Assembly (NCBI GenBank): GCA_910587735.1
Contig: CAJUNT010000046.1
Coordinates: forward strand, 1 to 12,782
Length of the DNA: 12,782 nt
Source of the DNA: an uncultured Clostridia bacterium
GTDB taxonomy: Bacteria; Bacillota; Clostridia; Lachnospirales; Anaerotignaceae
Reading direction: 5' to 3'
Shown here: positions 1 to 5,362 of the stretch, in pieces
Layout of the letters: every line of letters starts with the position of its first letter
How positions within the stretch are numbered: position 1 is the stretch's first letter
Position numbers and translations under genes: made by a program
Notes under the pieces: model-generated
What the model was told of the DNA's origin: nothing
Database searches by the model: none
Seen by the model: the letters and a program-made list of their open reading frames with translations, nothing else

Positions 1-55
1 TAGTGCCTGATTTTGTCCTTCAACCACGAAGGCTTTGTTCAGGAACGAGTCGCAC
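1..55 (-). mobile_element. Probable 5' end of a group II intron inserted in virB4
   Basis: Read on the minus strand, virB4 coding similarity stops at 56 and the next bases are GTGCGACTCG. GTGCG (GTGYG) is the canonical 5' start of bacterial group II introns. The break falls after the first base of a codon, consistent with the family sequence DMDI-I-PSD in which that codon would be another Ile. The first 55 bases can fold into nested stems: AGTG with CACT, CCTGA with TCAGG, and CCTTC with GAAGG, as expected of domain I of a structured RNA. Most of the element, including any maturase gene and domains V/VI, lies beyond the window, so the identification rests on the junction alone. Another insertion or a rearrangement is possible. 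Confidence 0.45.
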
Positions 56-1034
56 TTATATCCATGTCATAGCCGCTTCTAACCGCTTTTTTCTGTTCCT
101 CAATCTTCATCTTGTCAAGGTCTGTGATTTTGCGCTTAATGGTTTTGATTGTTTCCGACTGGTCGATACTGCGGATATGTAAGTTGACGATTACGCCCGT
201 TTCCAAGTCCAGTATGTCGGCAAGCATACGGTCGTTAAGTTCCGGCGCAAGGATTTCAAGGAAGCTCGCTGCACCGATTTTCTTCCCCATGCGGAAATAT
301 CTGCCCTCGCCAAAACGGAAAGAGGACGGGGCGATAAAATCCTTTGTAGACAGCCCCGACGGGGTAAGCCAGTCAAAGGAAAAGGAGAACGGCTCGCCCT
401 CCAGGTGGAATACCCCATGCAGCACCTTTAAGCGTTCATAGCCGGATAAGGGGTGGGCGGTTACGCCAAGCACCTTGAAATTGTTAAGCACGTCGGTTTC
501 GATACGGGAAAGCCTTGACTTTGCAGCCGCTTTGTTATCGGCTTCAACAGTAAAGGTAATGTATTTGTGCTTCACAAGCCCGTTGTTGCCTTTACTAAGC
601 TGATTTTTCAGCATATCCGAATACTCGGTGCGGATAGAGTTGAAAGCGTCCTCCTGTGTGGGGATAGAGATAGCTTTTTCTGCCTGTTCTCGCTGCGTCC
701 CTTGATTGATAAAAGAAAGCTGTACGCTCACGCTTGCGTCAAAGTAGTTGAGGAAGTCGCACCAGTTTTCAAAAATGGCGGTCTTGTCGTCTGCCTGTGC
801 AAGCTGATAATTGATGTCCTCGAACACGACGCACTTTGAATATCTCTTTTCCGTAACCTTGCAGATACCGTCCGGGTACATGGCAAGGTAAGGAATGGTC
901 TGCTGTGCGGTGCGGGCTTTGCCGTCGCCTTTTGCCTTTCGGATAGCTTCGGCAATCTGTTTCTTTTCGGCGCGGGTCAGCTTACGCCTGTTTCCTGCGG
1001 CTTCCCGCGTCTTTTTTGTTTGTCCTTTTGACAA
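39..1034 (-). pseudogene. virB4: VirB4-type conjugation ATPase, N-terminal part only, interrupted
   Basis: This is the N-terminal part of the VirB4/TraE-like ATPase that powers the ICE type IV secretion channel at the inner face of the membrane. Recognisable family blocks are the QQTIPYLAMYPDGICKV region, FEDINYQLAQADDKTAIFEN, GNNGLVKHKYITFTVEAD, GLSTKDFIAPSSFRFGEG and KMKIEEQKKAVRSGYDMDI. After DMDI the frame runs into five unrelated residues and a stop at 39. The ICE homologue is roughly 780-800 residues, so the Walker A/B ATPase half is missing here. I place the start at TTG 1034: it lies 9 nt behind an AAGGAGG site and gives MSKGQTKKTREAAG. An upstream ATG at 1142 would only add the out-of-frame PrgI region. 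The gene overlaps the end of prgI by 53 bp. If the break is a group II intron, splicing could restore the protein. Confidence 0.85.
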
Positions 1035-1386
1035 TCGCTGATACCTCCTTTTCAAGTTTTCGCTGTTTTTCCAAGACAGCGTATAGGTTTTCGGTTCTGT
1101 AAGGTCGCTCCTTTGGGCGGGTAAACTTTGTCTGAATGACATTTCTTACCACCACTTCAAGGGGCTGCCCATGTTTTTCATACATGGCAAGCAGGAAACA
1201 GGGGAGCATGACGACAATCATCGCCATAGCCGCAAGGTTTGTCCCTGCGCTGCCTTTGAGCAAAAAAAACAGCGGCAGTCCGATTAAGAGAGCCGCCGCA
1301 AAACAAACGATTTGCCGCTTTGTCAGATTGAAAGCGACTTTTGTTTTGACTTTGGATAGGTCTTTGGGTACAGGTACATACGCCAA
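982..1386 (-). CDS. prgI: PrgI-family membrane protein of the ICE conjugation channel
   Basis: A 134-residue protein between the TrbL-like protein and VirB4, the usual place of the PrgI/VirB3-like component in Tn916/CTn-type ICEs. It begins (M)AYVPVPKDLSKVKTKV and has two closely spaced hydrophobic helices at about residues 24-42 and 48-66. These are followed by the conserved cytoplasmic segment MYEKHGQPLEVVVRN and a charged C-terminal tail (KLEKEVSAIVKRTNKK). The start is TTG at 1386, 6 nt behind AGGAGG; the longer open frame upstream to 1746 is read-through of the overlapping trbL region. It is probably co-transcribed and translationally coupled with its neighbours. In type IV systems proteins of this class anchor VirB4 to the membrane; that role is taken from the family. 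Confidence 0.9.
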   Translation of the reverse strand: MAYVPVPKDLSKVKTKVAFNLTKRQIVCFAAALLIGLPLFFLLKGSAGTNLAAMAMIVVMLPCFLLAMYEKHGQPLEVVVRNVIQTKFTRPKERPYRTENLYAVLEKQRKLEKEVSAIVKRTNKKDAGSRRKQA

Positions 1387-1406
1387 GAAAAACCTCCTTT
1401 CTGCCC

Positions 1407-2276
1407 TTAGTGGGCGTTGAATATGGATTTTGCCAGTGTGCCGGATTTGAACAGGGAAAAACAGAGGATAACCGTATAGGCAGCAAGGGAAAATACCGCG
1501 CTGTGCAGATTGTCTGCGATTATCATGTCGTTTACCAGTACGGCGTAAATACCGACACATATCATAATGAGGAAGCCTTGAAAACCAAGAGCGAACAGCC
1601 CTTTTAGGTAGTTGTTCCCAATCTGTCCCCATTCTCTGTTTGTCATGGTCGCAAATGGAATAGGCGATACCGAACAGTAAAGGTAAATCTCTATCATTCT
1701 GCCGTAGAGGATAACGGTTATCAGTACGGACATGATTTTCATGCAAAGGCTCACAAGGCTTGTTTCAAGCACAAGTAAGAGCAGTTCGGGGATTTCCATA
1801 TCTTCAAGCCCCTCCTGCATGGCGGCAAGGGCTTCGGCAACGTCGATATTCGTATCGCCGCCGATAACCCCCGCTGCGCCGGAAACGATATGCTGCGCCA
1901 TATCAAAGACCGCCATTGTGATGTTGAACGTGTTGGTTACGATAAACACCGCGACAAAGGCTTTGAATATCCACTTAAAGAACATGAATGTTTCTATGTC
2001 GTGCATATTGTTCTTTTCCGTTACCATGCTGATAAGCTCGTAGCATAGGACATAGGTAATGACAAGCCCCGCAATCGGGACGATTACATTTTCAGAAAGG
2101 GTCTGTATCATGCTGAAAATGTTTGCGTTCCAACCCTGCGGGGTCTGTCCTACCTCGTTTGCGATAGTCCCGACTTTTTCGTTTACGTCCCCGAACATAG
2201 TTGACAGATTACCGTTTATCGCTCCGATAAGGATTTCCTTTATCCATTCGTTAATCGCGTCAAGTATGCTCTGCAT
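1407..2276 (-). CDS. TrbL/VirB6-like conjugal transfer protein (CD1112 type)
   Basis: A 289-residue polytopic membrane protein forming part of the inner-membrane channel of the ICE type IV secretion system. An amphipathic N-terminus (MQSILDAINEWIKEILIGA) is followed by hydrophobic segments near residues 62-84, 101-123, 164-190, 224-248 and 260-275, typical of VirB6/TrbL. The motif YLYCSVSPIPFATMTNREWGQ (residues 198-218), with a conserved SPIP turn, is characteristic of this ICE family. Position and order (maff2, trbL, prgI, virB4) match Tn1549/CTn-like modules. The ATG at 2276 has only a weak purine stretch upstream, suggesting coupling to maff2 translation. Insertion into maff2 just upstream should separate it from the ICE promoter. 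Confidence 0.88.
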   Translation of the reverse strand: MQSILDAINEWIKEILIGAINGNLSTMFGDVNEKVGTIANEVGQTPQGWNANIFSMIQTLSENVIVPIAGLVITYVLCYELISMVTEKNNMHDIETFMFFKWIFKAFVAVFIVTNTFNITMAVFDMAQHIVSGAAGVIGGDTNIDVAEALAAMQEGLEDMEIPELLLLVLETSLVSLCMKIMSVLITVILYGRMIEIYLYCSVSPIPFATMTNREWGQIGNNYLKGLFALGFQGFLIMICVGIYAVLVNDMIIADNLHSAVFSLAAYTVILCFSLFKSGTLAKSIFNAH

Positions 2277-2292
2277 AGGCAGCTACCCACGC

Positions 2293-2367
2293 TTAACCGA
2301 ACAAGCCGGAAAGCAGAGGTACAAGGATAGTGCCGATAAGGGCAACGCCGCCGCCCGCCATGAGCTG
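2293..2367 (-). pseudogene. maff2: maff2 3' fragment, cut by the inserted element
   Basis: The last residues of a Maff2-family small ICE membrane protein: QLMAGGGVALIGTILVPLLSGLFG, then a stop at 2293 and the trbL start 17 bp later. Full-length family members are about 70 residues and read KSQGxKQLMAGGG across this point. Here the ICE sequence ends at the core dinucleotide 2366-2367. The frame stays open into the element as far as an ATG at 2436, giving a 47-residue chimera beginning MDTNILNYYF. No ribosome-binding site precedes that ATG and a terminator hairpin lies immediately upstream, so expression of the chimera is doubtful. The matching upstream piece of maff2 is at 12719-12741. Confidence 0.85.
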
Positions 2368-2389
2368 TGTCAAAACATTATTGCGGTGG
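2350..2389. other. attL junction: maff2 half-site, TG core, element left arm
   Basis: The ICE half GCCCGCCATGAGC abuts the core TG at 2366-2367, then the element arm TGTCAAAACATTATTG continuing to GGTGG at 2389. Arm positions 11-16 (TTATTG) and 18-22 (GGTGG) are identical to the inverted right arm, and a CAAAA follows both arms. Recombinase specificity is inferred from this symmetry and from the neighbouring gene. Confidence 0.75.
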
Positions 2390-2439
2390 TACAAAAATAA
2401 GAAAAGAAAATAGTAATTCAAGATATTGGTATCCATACA

Positions 2440-2478
2440 AAAAAAGGACAGTCTGCAAAAAACAAATTGTCCTTTTTT
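2440..2478 (-). terminator. Intrinsic terminator, possibly bidirectional
   Basis: Perfect 11-bp inverted repeat AAAAAAGGACA (2440-2450) and TGTCCTTTTTT (2468-2478). On the minus strand it sits 20 bp after the stop of the small gene at 2499 and ends in a T-run. The complementary A/T runs would let it act on the other strand as well, insulating the element from ICE transcription. Confidence 0.7.
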
Positions 2479-2498
2479 ATTTATGTTTATATAGCTTC

Positions 2499-2663
2499 TT
2501 ATTGATTTTTATTTGAAGTTTTGTGCTGAAGCATATCAAATAGCATATCTTCAGCACAAACAGAAGTATTTTGATTTCCAAATGAGGAAATAAGAAATGT
2601 GATATTTTTGATTTTATGGGGATATGGTTTTGAAAGTAATATAAATTTTGTATTCAATGATAT
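2499..2663 (-). CDS. Small orphan protein, 52-54 residues, ATA or TTG start
   Basis: Not recognised. The minus-strand frame encodes SLNTKFILLSKPYPHKIK, then NITFLISSFGNQNTSVCAED, MLFDMLQHKTSNKNQ and a stop at 2499. A consensus AAAGGAGG lies at 2670-2677. It is 6 nt from an ATA codon (2663) and 12 nt from an in-frame TTG (2657); there is no ATG before codon 38. A strong terminator follows 20 bp after the stop, so the SD, frame and terminator together look like a real gene unit. No signal peptide or membrane helix is evident and there is a single Cys. A 12-bp inverted repeat lies inside its 3' part. If ATA does not initiate, TTG 2657 gives 52 residues. It may be a remnant of a longer gene. Confidence 0.45.
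   Translation of the reverse strand: MSLNTKFILLSKPYPHKIKNITFLISSFGNQNTSVCAEDMLFDMLQHKTSNKNQ
2520..2560. repeat. Perfect 12-bp inverted repeat, 17-nt loop
   Basis: TTTGTGCTGAAG (2520-2531) and CTTCAGCACAAA (2549-2560) form a strong hairpin without a T-run on either side, so it is not a standard terminator. It lies within the 3' end of the small frame at 2499-2663. It could be an RNA structure affecting mRNA stability, an operator, or a remnant of another element. Confidence 0.6.
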
Positions 2664-2869
2664 AAAAAGCCTCCTTTAGTATAATTAACTATATTTGATA
2701 TAATCAATTTACAACCAAAAGAGCAAATTTACATTGAGTATAAATTTACTGTAATTTGAGTAATTTTTATTATTTTATTAATAATTATTTATCTTATTAT
2801 TGAGTCTGTTGTAAAAAGATAATTAAAAATAGATCTATTTGTTATTATAATCTTCAATTAAATTTAAAG

Positions 2870-2908
2870 AAGCCAATTATATCATTTAGCAAATAATATA
2901 ATTGGCTT
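2870..2908 (-). terminator. AT-rich hairpin downstream of the frameshifted gene
   Basis: Perfect 13-bp inverted repeat AAGCCAATTATAT (2870-2882) and ATATAATTGGCTT (2896-2908), 28 bp after the stop of the minus-strand gene at 2937. The stem is followed on the minus strand by CTTTAAATTT and on the plus strand by TATAGTTTTT, so a weak two-way terminator is likely. The stretch 2678-2869 between this hairpin and the small gene is very AT-rich and I see no gene in it. Confidence 0.5.
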
Positions 2909-2936
2909 TATAGTTTTTATGTCTTTAGATAGCTAA

Positions 2937-3661
2937 TTATTTCCAGTTTATCATATAATAATTATAGTCTCTTTCTTTTCTCTTATCTGTTATAATTAAC
3001 ATTAGTCCATTATCTTTTAATTCTACATTTTGAATTTTTTCTTTTTTGAGAGGTTCTTTAAAAAGAATTTTACCTTTATAAAATTTTCCACTGTTTCCGT
3101 TAAAAATAATAATATTATCATTATCATCATTTCTAATAGGATAAAATATTACATTTTTATTATTCGCTGATATATAATATTCTAAAGGTTGATTTAAATT
3201 ATCAGATATTTTTGTAGTGATTAATTTTTTTGTAGGAATATGAAAAAATAAAAATATCATATGATGTGATTGTAGAATGATATATTCACCACAATTATAA
3301 ATACTTCTTATTCTATCTTTAAAATTATTTCCAAAATACCAATCTAAATCTAAAAATTTTTCAATATCAATTTTTATACTATCTATTAAATTGCCAGAAA
3401 TATCATAAAAATTTAAACTTCTTATAGGTACACTATTTTTTCCTGTATATTCACTATTATAAATTATAATATAATCATTTGATACACAGTATGTATTAGA
3501 TATATTTCCTATATTATTTTTTTCATCATATTTTGTTTGTAAAAATAATTTTTTTCTCCAGTATTATAATTTAATAAAAAAAAGTTATAAAGATAACCAT
3601 ACTCTGTTTTTTCAGGATAGAAAGTAATATGCATAATAATTTCTTTGTCATAAATTTTCAT
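2937..3661 (-). pseudogene. Unknown protein, about 241 residues, broken by one frameshift
   Basis: Two minus-strand frames join into one protein if a single base is added at an A7 run (3517-3523). The first part reads MKIYDKEIIMHITFYPEKTE onward to KQNMMKK. The second continues NNIGNISNTYCVSNDYIIIY and runs without stops to YNYYMINWK at 2937. Repeated aromatic/hydroxyl strands (NDYIIIYNSEY, RSLNFYDISGN, GEYIILQSHHM, NIIIFNGNSGKFYKGK) suggest a beta-rich, perhaps propeller-like, fold; this is inference. No family recognised. The start is doubtful: GAGG touches the ATG at 3661, and a second ATG (3649, out of frame) would give MTKKLLCILLS, resembling the start of a lipoprotein signal. The gene may therefore carry a second frameshift or be 5'-truncated. 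It lies behind a terminator at 3681-3709, so read-through or its own promoter would be needed. Confidence 0.5.
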
Positions 3662-3680
3662 CCTCAAAATGTGAAAAAGA

Positions 3681-3715
3681 CAGAAGCAAGCATTTACCAC
3701 CTGCTTCTGCCTTTT
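3681..3715 (-). terminator. Terminator after the secreted protein/small membrane protein pair
   Basis: Stem CAGAAGCA (3681-3688) with TGCTTCTG (3702-3709). On the minus strand it is followed by TCTTTTTC and on the plus strand by CCTTTTTTATT, so it could act in both directions. It lies 38 bp after the stop of the small membrane protein at 3747 and closes that transcription unit. Confidence 0.6.
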
Positions 3716-3746
3716 TTATTGGTCATGTCAAATATTTTATTGTTTC

Positions 3747-3968
3747 TTATCCCTTCGAATTTTTATCCTTTGCATTGTCATTTTTGATTTGAATCCAATC
3801 AAATACTAAACTTCCAACTATCCACATAGTTGCTATTATGAAATCTGCTTTAATAATAGCATTAACGGACATATGATTATAACACTGACCTACAATAGCT
3901 ATGATCATCACTAGGATAAAAGGCTTTAAATCTTTCCGAAATTTCGTAAACCTAAAATATTTTTTTAT
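3747..3968 (-). CDS. Small two-helix membrane protein, candidate immunity protein, ATA start
   Basis: Not annotated by simple ATG rules. A 73-codon frame follows the secreted-protein gene by 16 bp. It begins at ATA 3968 behind GAGGTGATG with normal spacing and reads (M)KKYFRFTKFRKDLKPF, then two hydrophobic segments (about residues 17-29 FILVMIIAIVGQC and 42-57 DFIIATMWIVGSLVFD), and ends in a charged tail (QIKNDNAKDKNSKG). The basic N-terminus, two helices and charged C-terminus are typical of bacteriocin immunity proteins encoded directly behind their toxin. That function is inferred from size and position only. The nearest conventional starts, GTG 3911 and ATG 3908, would begin inside the first helix and lack a ribosome-binding site. 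A terminator follows. Confidence 0.5.
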   Translation of the reverse strand: MKKYFRFTKFRKDLKPFILVMIIAIVGQCYNHMSVNAIIKADFIIATMWIVGSLVFDWIQIKNDNAKDKNSKG

Positions 3969-3984
3969 ATTACATCACCTCATT

Positions 3985-4560
3985 TTATTCAACCACATAA
4001 CTCACTCTATTATAACTTTGAACAGAATGATGTATTTGATAATACACTGCAATACCTTTTCCAGAATAATAAGCTTTATCTACAGCTCTTTCAAGAGCTG
4101 ATTTTCCACCATATGCTGCAGCTACACCTATAGCTGAAAGTCCCCAACCTGCACCTGGCATAAAACTAGCCAAAAGTGATATAGCTGCTTGGGCTGTTTT
4201 TGCATTATCCAATCCTTCTTCATACAAATATACTACACCTTCATAATCAATATATCCTGCTTGCACTTCTGGATAATATTCATCATCACTTGCTCGTGCA
4301 GCAGTATTTATCTGATAAATATCCAAAAGCATTGCATCATACTCTGCTTGAGTAATAAGACCTTCACCAAGCATATGAGATGCTTCATCTAACTCTTGAA
4401 CCATTTCGACTGAAGTAGGTTTTAACACTTCTGATGGTTCCAGTGAAACAGATTCTTGGATTTCTGCAAAGACATCATCAGAAACCTCTGCTGCAAATGC
4501 TGGAACTAAATTTGTTAAACCCATAGTTGTTGCCAATAATAATGCTAAAGTTTTTTTCAT
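3985..4560 (-). CDS. Secreted pre-protein, bacteriocin-like, unknown family
   Basis: A 191-residue protein with a clear Sec signal peptide (MKKTLALLLATTMGLTNLVPAFA, likely cut after residue 23). An acidic, helical middle (about 24-88: DDVFAEIQES, EMVQELDEASHMLGEG, TQAEYDAMLLDIYQ) resembles a propeptide. The C-terminal half contains a hydrophobic, Gly/Ala-rich stretch at about 123-150 (AQAAISLLASF, PGAGWGLSAIGVAAAYGG) and then an aromatic/basic tail (YYSGKGIAVYYQIHHSVQSY). Ala/Gly-rich hydrophobic segments with GxxxG-like spacing are common in membrane-acting bacteriocins, and a small membrane protein follows directly. I infer an export-dependent antimicrobial or surface protein, but no family match is claimed. 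ATG 4560 follows AGGAAG by 9 nt. It is divergent from the BlaI/BlaR1 operon and plausibly under its control. Confidence 0.75.
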   Translation of the reverse strand: MKKTLALLLATTMGLTNLVPAFAAEVSDDVFAEIQESVSLEPSEVLKPTSVEMVQELDEASHMLGEGLITQAEYDAMLLDIYQINTAARASDDEYYPEVQAGYIDYEGVVYLYEEGLDNAKTAQAAISLLASFMPGAGWGLSAIGVAAAYGGKSALERAVDKAYYSGKGIAVYYQIHHSVQSYNRVSYVVE

Positions 4561-4585
4561 AATACATTTCTTCCTAAATTAACAT

Positions 4586-4614
4586 TTGAAAATTTACCTT
4601 TTATATGTTATAAT
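4586..4614 (+). promoter_or_regulatory. Strong sigma-A promoter for a short plus-strand RNA
   Basis: TTGAAA (4586-4591), a 17-nt spacer and TATAAT (4609-4614), close to the consensus. It faces away from the secreted-protein gene, although no plus-strand coding frame follows before a terminator-like hairpin about 75 bases downstream. Confidence 0.6.
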
Positions 4615-4620
4615 TAAGAA

Positions 4621-4692
4621 AATGTCTTATAAAAATATAGAATTTTTTTGCTGCCACGCAATACGAAACTCTACATTATAAGGCATTTTTTA
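4621..4692 (+). ncRNA. Candidate small RNA (about 70 nt) ending in a hairpin and U-run
   Basis: A transcript starting about 7 nt after the TATAAT at 4609-4614 would begin near 4621. Its 5' end AAAATGTCTTATA (4619-4631) pairs with TATAAGGCATTTT (4677-4689), leaving one G-U pair, and the stem is followed by TTATTTTG. The 45-nt loop exposes a relatively GC-rich segment CTGCCACGCAATACG (4651-4665). It lies opposite the probable promoter and leader of the secreted-protein gene, so it could act by transcriptional interference or antisense pairing. No known RNA family recognised. Confidence 0.4.
4634..4661 (-). promoter_or_regulatory. Probable promoter of the secreted-protein operon
   Basis: On the minus strand, TTGCGT (4661-4656), a 16-nt spacer and TATATT (4639-4634). 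This would give a leader of about 65 nt before ATG 4560. It overlaps the plus-strand small-RNA unit. The same -35 (TTGCGT) and spacer length recur upstream of the STAND gene. Confidence 0.4.
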
Positions 4693-4765
4693 TTTTGTTA
4701 TCCTCCTCTCCATTTCATTTTAATTTCACCTTCATATTTTTAAATTTATATCACCCTAATCACTT

Positions 4766-4785
4766 AGAATGTATAAGAATGTATA
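4766..4785. promoter_or_regulatory. Tandem 10-bp direct repeat, operator-like
   Basis: AGAATGTATA occurs twice back to back (4766-4775 and 4776-4785), one helical turn apart, in the divergent intergenic region. Each copy contains TGTA, the half-site word of BlaI/MecI operators. Binding by the adjacent BlaI-type repressor is an inference. Confidence 0.4.
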
Positions 4786-4810
4786 CCATATTGAAAATTT
4801 TTAAAAAATA

Positions 4811-4829
4811 GATATTAAAATTTAATATC
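4811..4829. promoter_or_regulatory. Perfect 19-bp palindrome, operator-like
   Basis: GATATTAAA-A-TTTAATATC is a perfect dyad with 9-bp arms in the intergenic region between the two divergent operons. A second, shorter dyad ACAAAATTTGT lies at 4853-4863 with TACA on its left side. Both are candidates for dimeric repressor binding. The region is so AT-rich that short dyads also arise by chance. Confidence 0.4.
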
Positions 4830-4920
4830 GTAAATTTATTATATTTCATTCTACAAAATTTGTCAATATCGAATTTTAAAAAAAACATCTATATTTTTAT
4901 TATTATTTATTATAATTCTA

Positions 4921-4949
4921 TTTACATTTTAAAATATATATGATATATT
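4921..4949 (+). promoter_or_regulatory. Promoter of the blaI-blaR1-peptide operon
   Basis: TTTACA (4921-4926), a 17-nt spacer and TATATT (4944-4949). Transcription would start near 4956, just before the ribosome-binding site AAAGGTGGTGA (4957-4967). Confidence 0.6.
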
Positions 4950-4972
4950 AAAAAACAAAGGTGGTGATAAAA

Positions 4973-5362
4973 ATGAAAAAGAAAAATAATATAACATTTT
5001 ATTTAAATGACAAAGAAGAACAAGTAATGAGAGTATTATGGAAAGCTGAACAACCTATGTCAGCAACAGAAATTGCAAACGAAATCAATACTGTTTGGGC
5101 AAAAAAATCTATTAGAAATATTATTAGGAAATTGGAATCAAAAAAAGCAATAGAAGTTGCGGAAATTGCTAAAATACAAAAAACATATGGCAGATTGTTT
5201 CGGGCAACCATTTCTTCCAATGAATATGCTATGATGCAATTTGAAAAATTTTATGACAGAGATAGAGAACCTTCTTTTTTACTATCTGCTTTGACGGAGG
5301 ATAAGAATAGTGCTTTTTCAGAGGATTTAAAAAAATTGATGGAGAAATATAAGACAAAATAA
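4973..5362 (+). CDS. blaI: BlaI/MecI-family transcriptional repressor
   Basis: A 129-residue penicillinase-repressor-family protein. The N-terminal winged helix is recognisable (about residues 7-70: LNDKEEQVMRVLWKAEQPMS, ATEIANEI, KKSIRNIIRKLESKKAIEV), with the family start xxEExVMxxLW and the recognition-helix region KSIRNIIRKLE. The C-terminal half (FEKFYDRDREPSFLLSALTE) is the usual dimerisation arm. Proteins of this family bind TACA/TGTA dyads as dimers and are inactivated when a partner M56 protease is activated. I take ATG 4973, with AGGTGGTGA at correct spacing, rather than the GTG codons at 4961/4964, which lie inside that site. The stop overlaps the blaR1 start (TAATG). It probably represses its own operon and perhaps the divergent secreted-protein operon. 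Confidence 0.9.
   Translation: MKKKNNITFYLNDKEEQVMRVLWKAEQPMSATEIANEINTVWAKKSIRNIIRKLESKKAIEVAEIAKIQKTYGRLFRATISSNEYAMMQFEKFYDRDREPSFLLSALTEDKNSAFSEDLKKLMEKYKTK

Noticed and set aside
982..1746. The long 254-codon version of the PrgI frame.
   Set aside because: The upstream part is the trbL gene read in another frame, and the TTG at 1386 has an ideal ribosome-binding site and gives the conserved AYVPVPKD start.
2411..2432. AATATCTTGAATT near the left end (minus strand) also occurs at about 11001-11014 just before the recombinase gene (plus strand); considered as terminal inverted repeats of the element.
   Set aside because: It would leave the recombinase outside the element, and 12-13-bp matches arise by chance in such AT-rich DNA. 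The arms at 2368-2389 and 12697-12718 give a symmetric core and restore maff2.
4640..4707. Minus-strand mini-frames near GAGGAGG at 4702-4708 (a 6-codon MKWRGG and a 19-codon MPYNVEFRIAWQQKNSIFL).
   Set aside because: The SD lies inside the first frame and 15 nt from the second, which overlaps promoter and small-RNA features. Too weak to call, although a leader peptide cannot be excluded.
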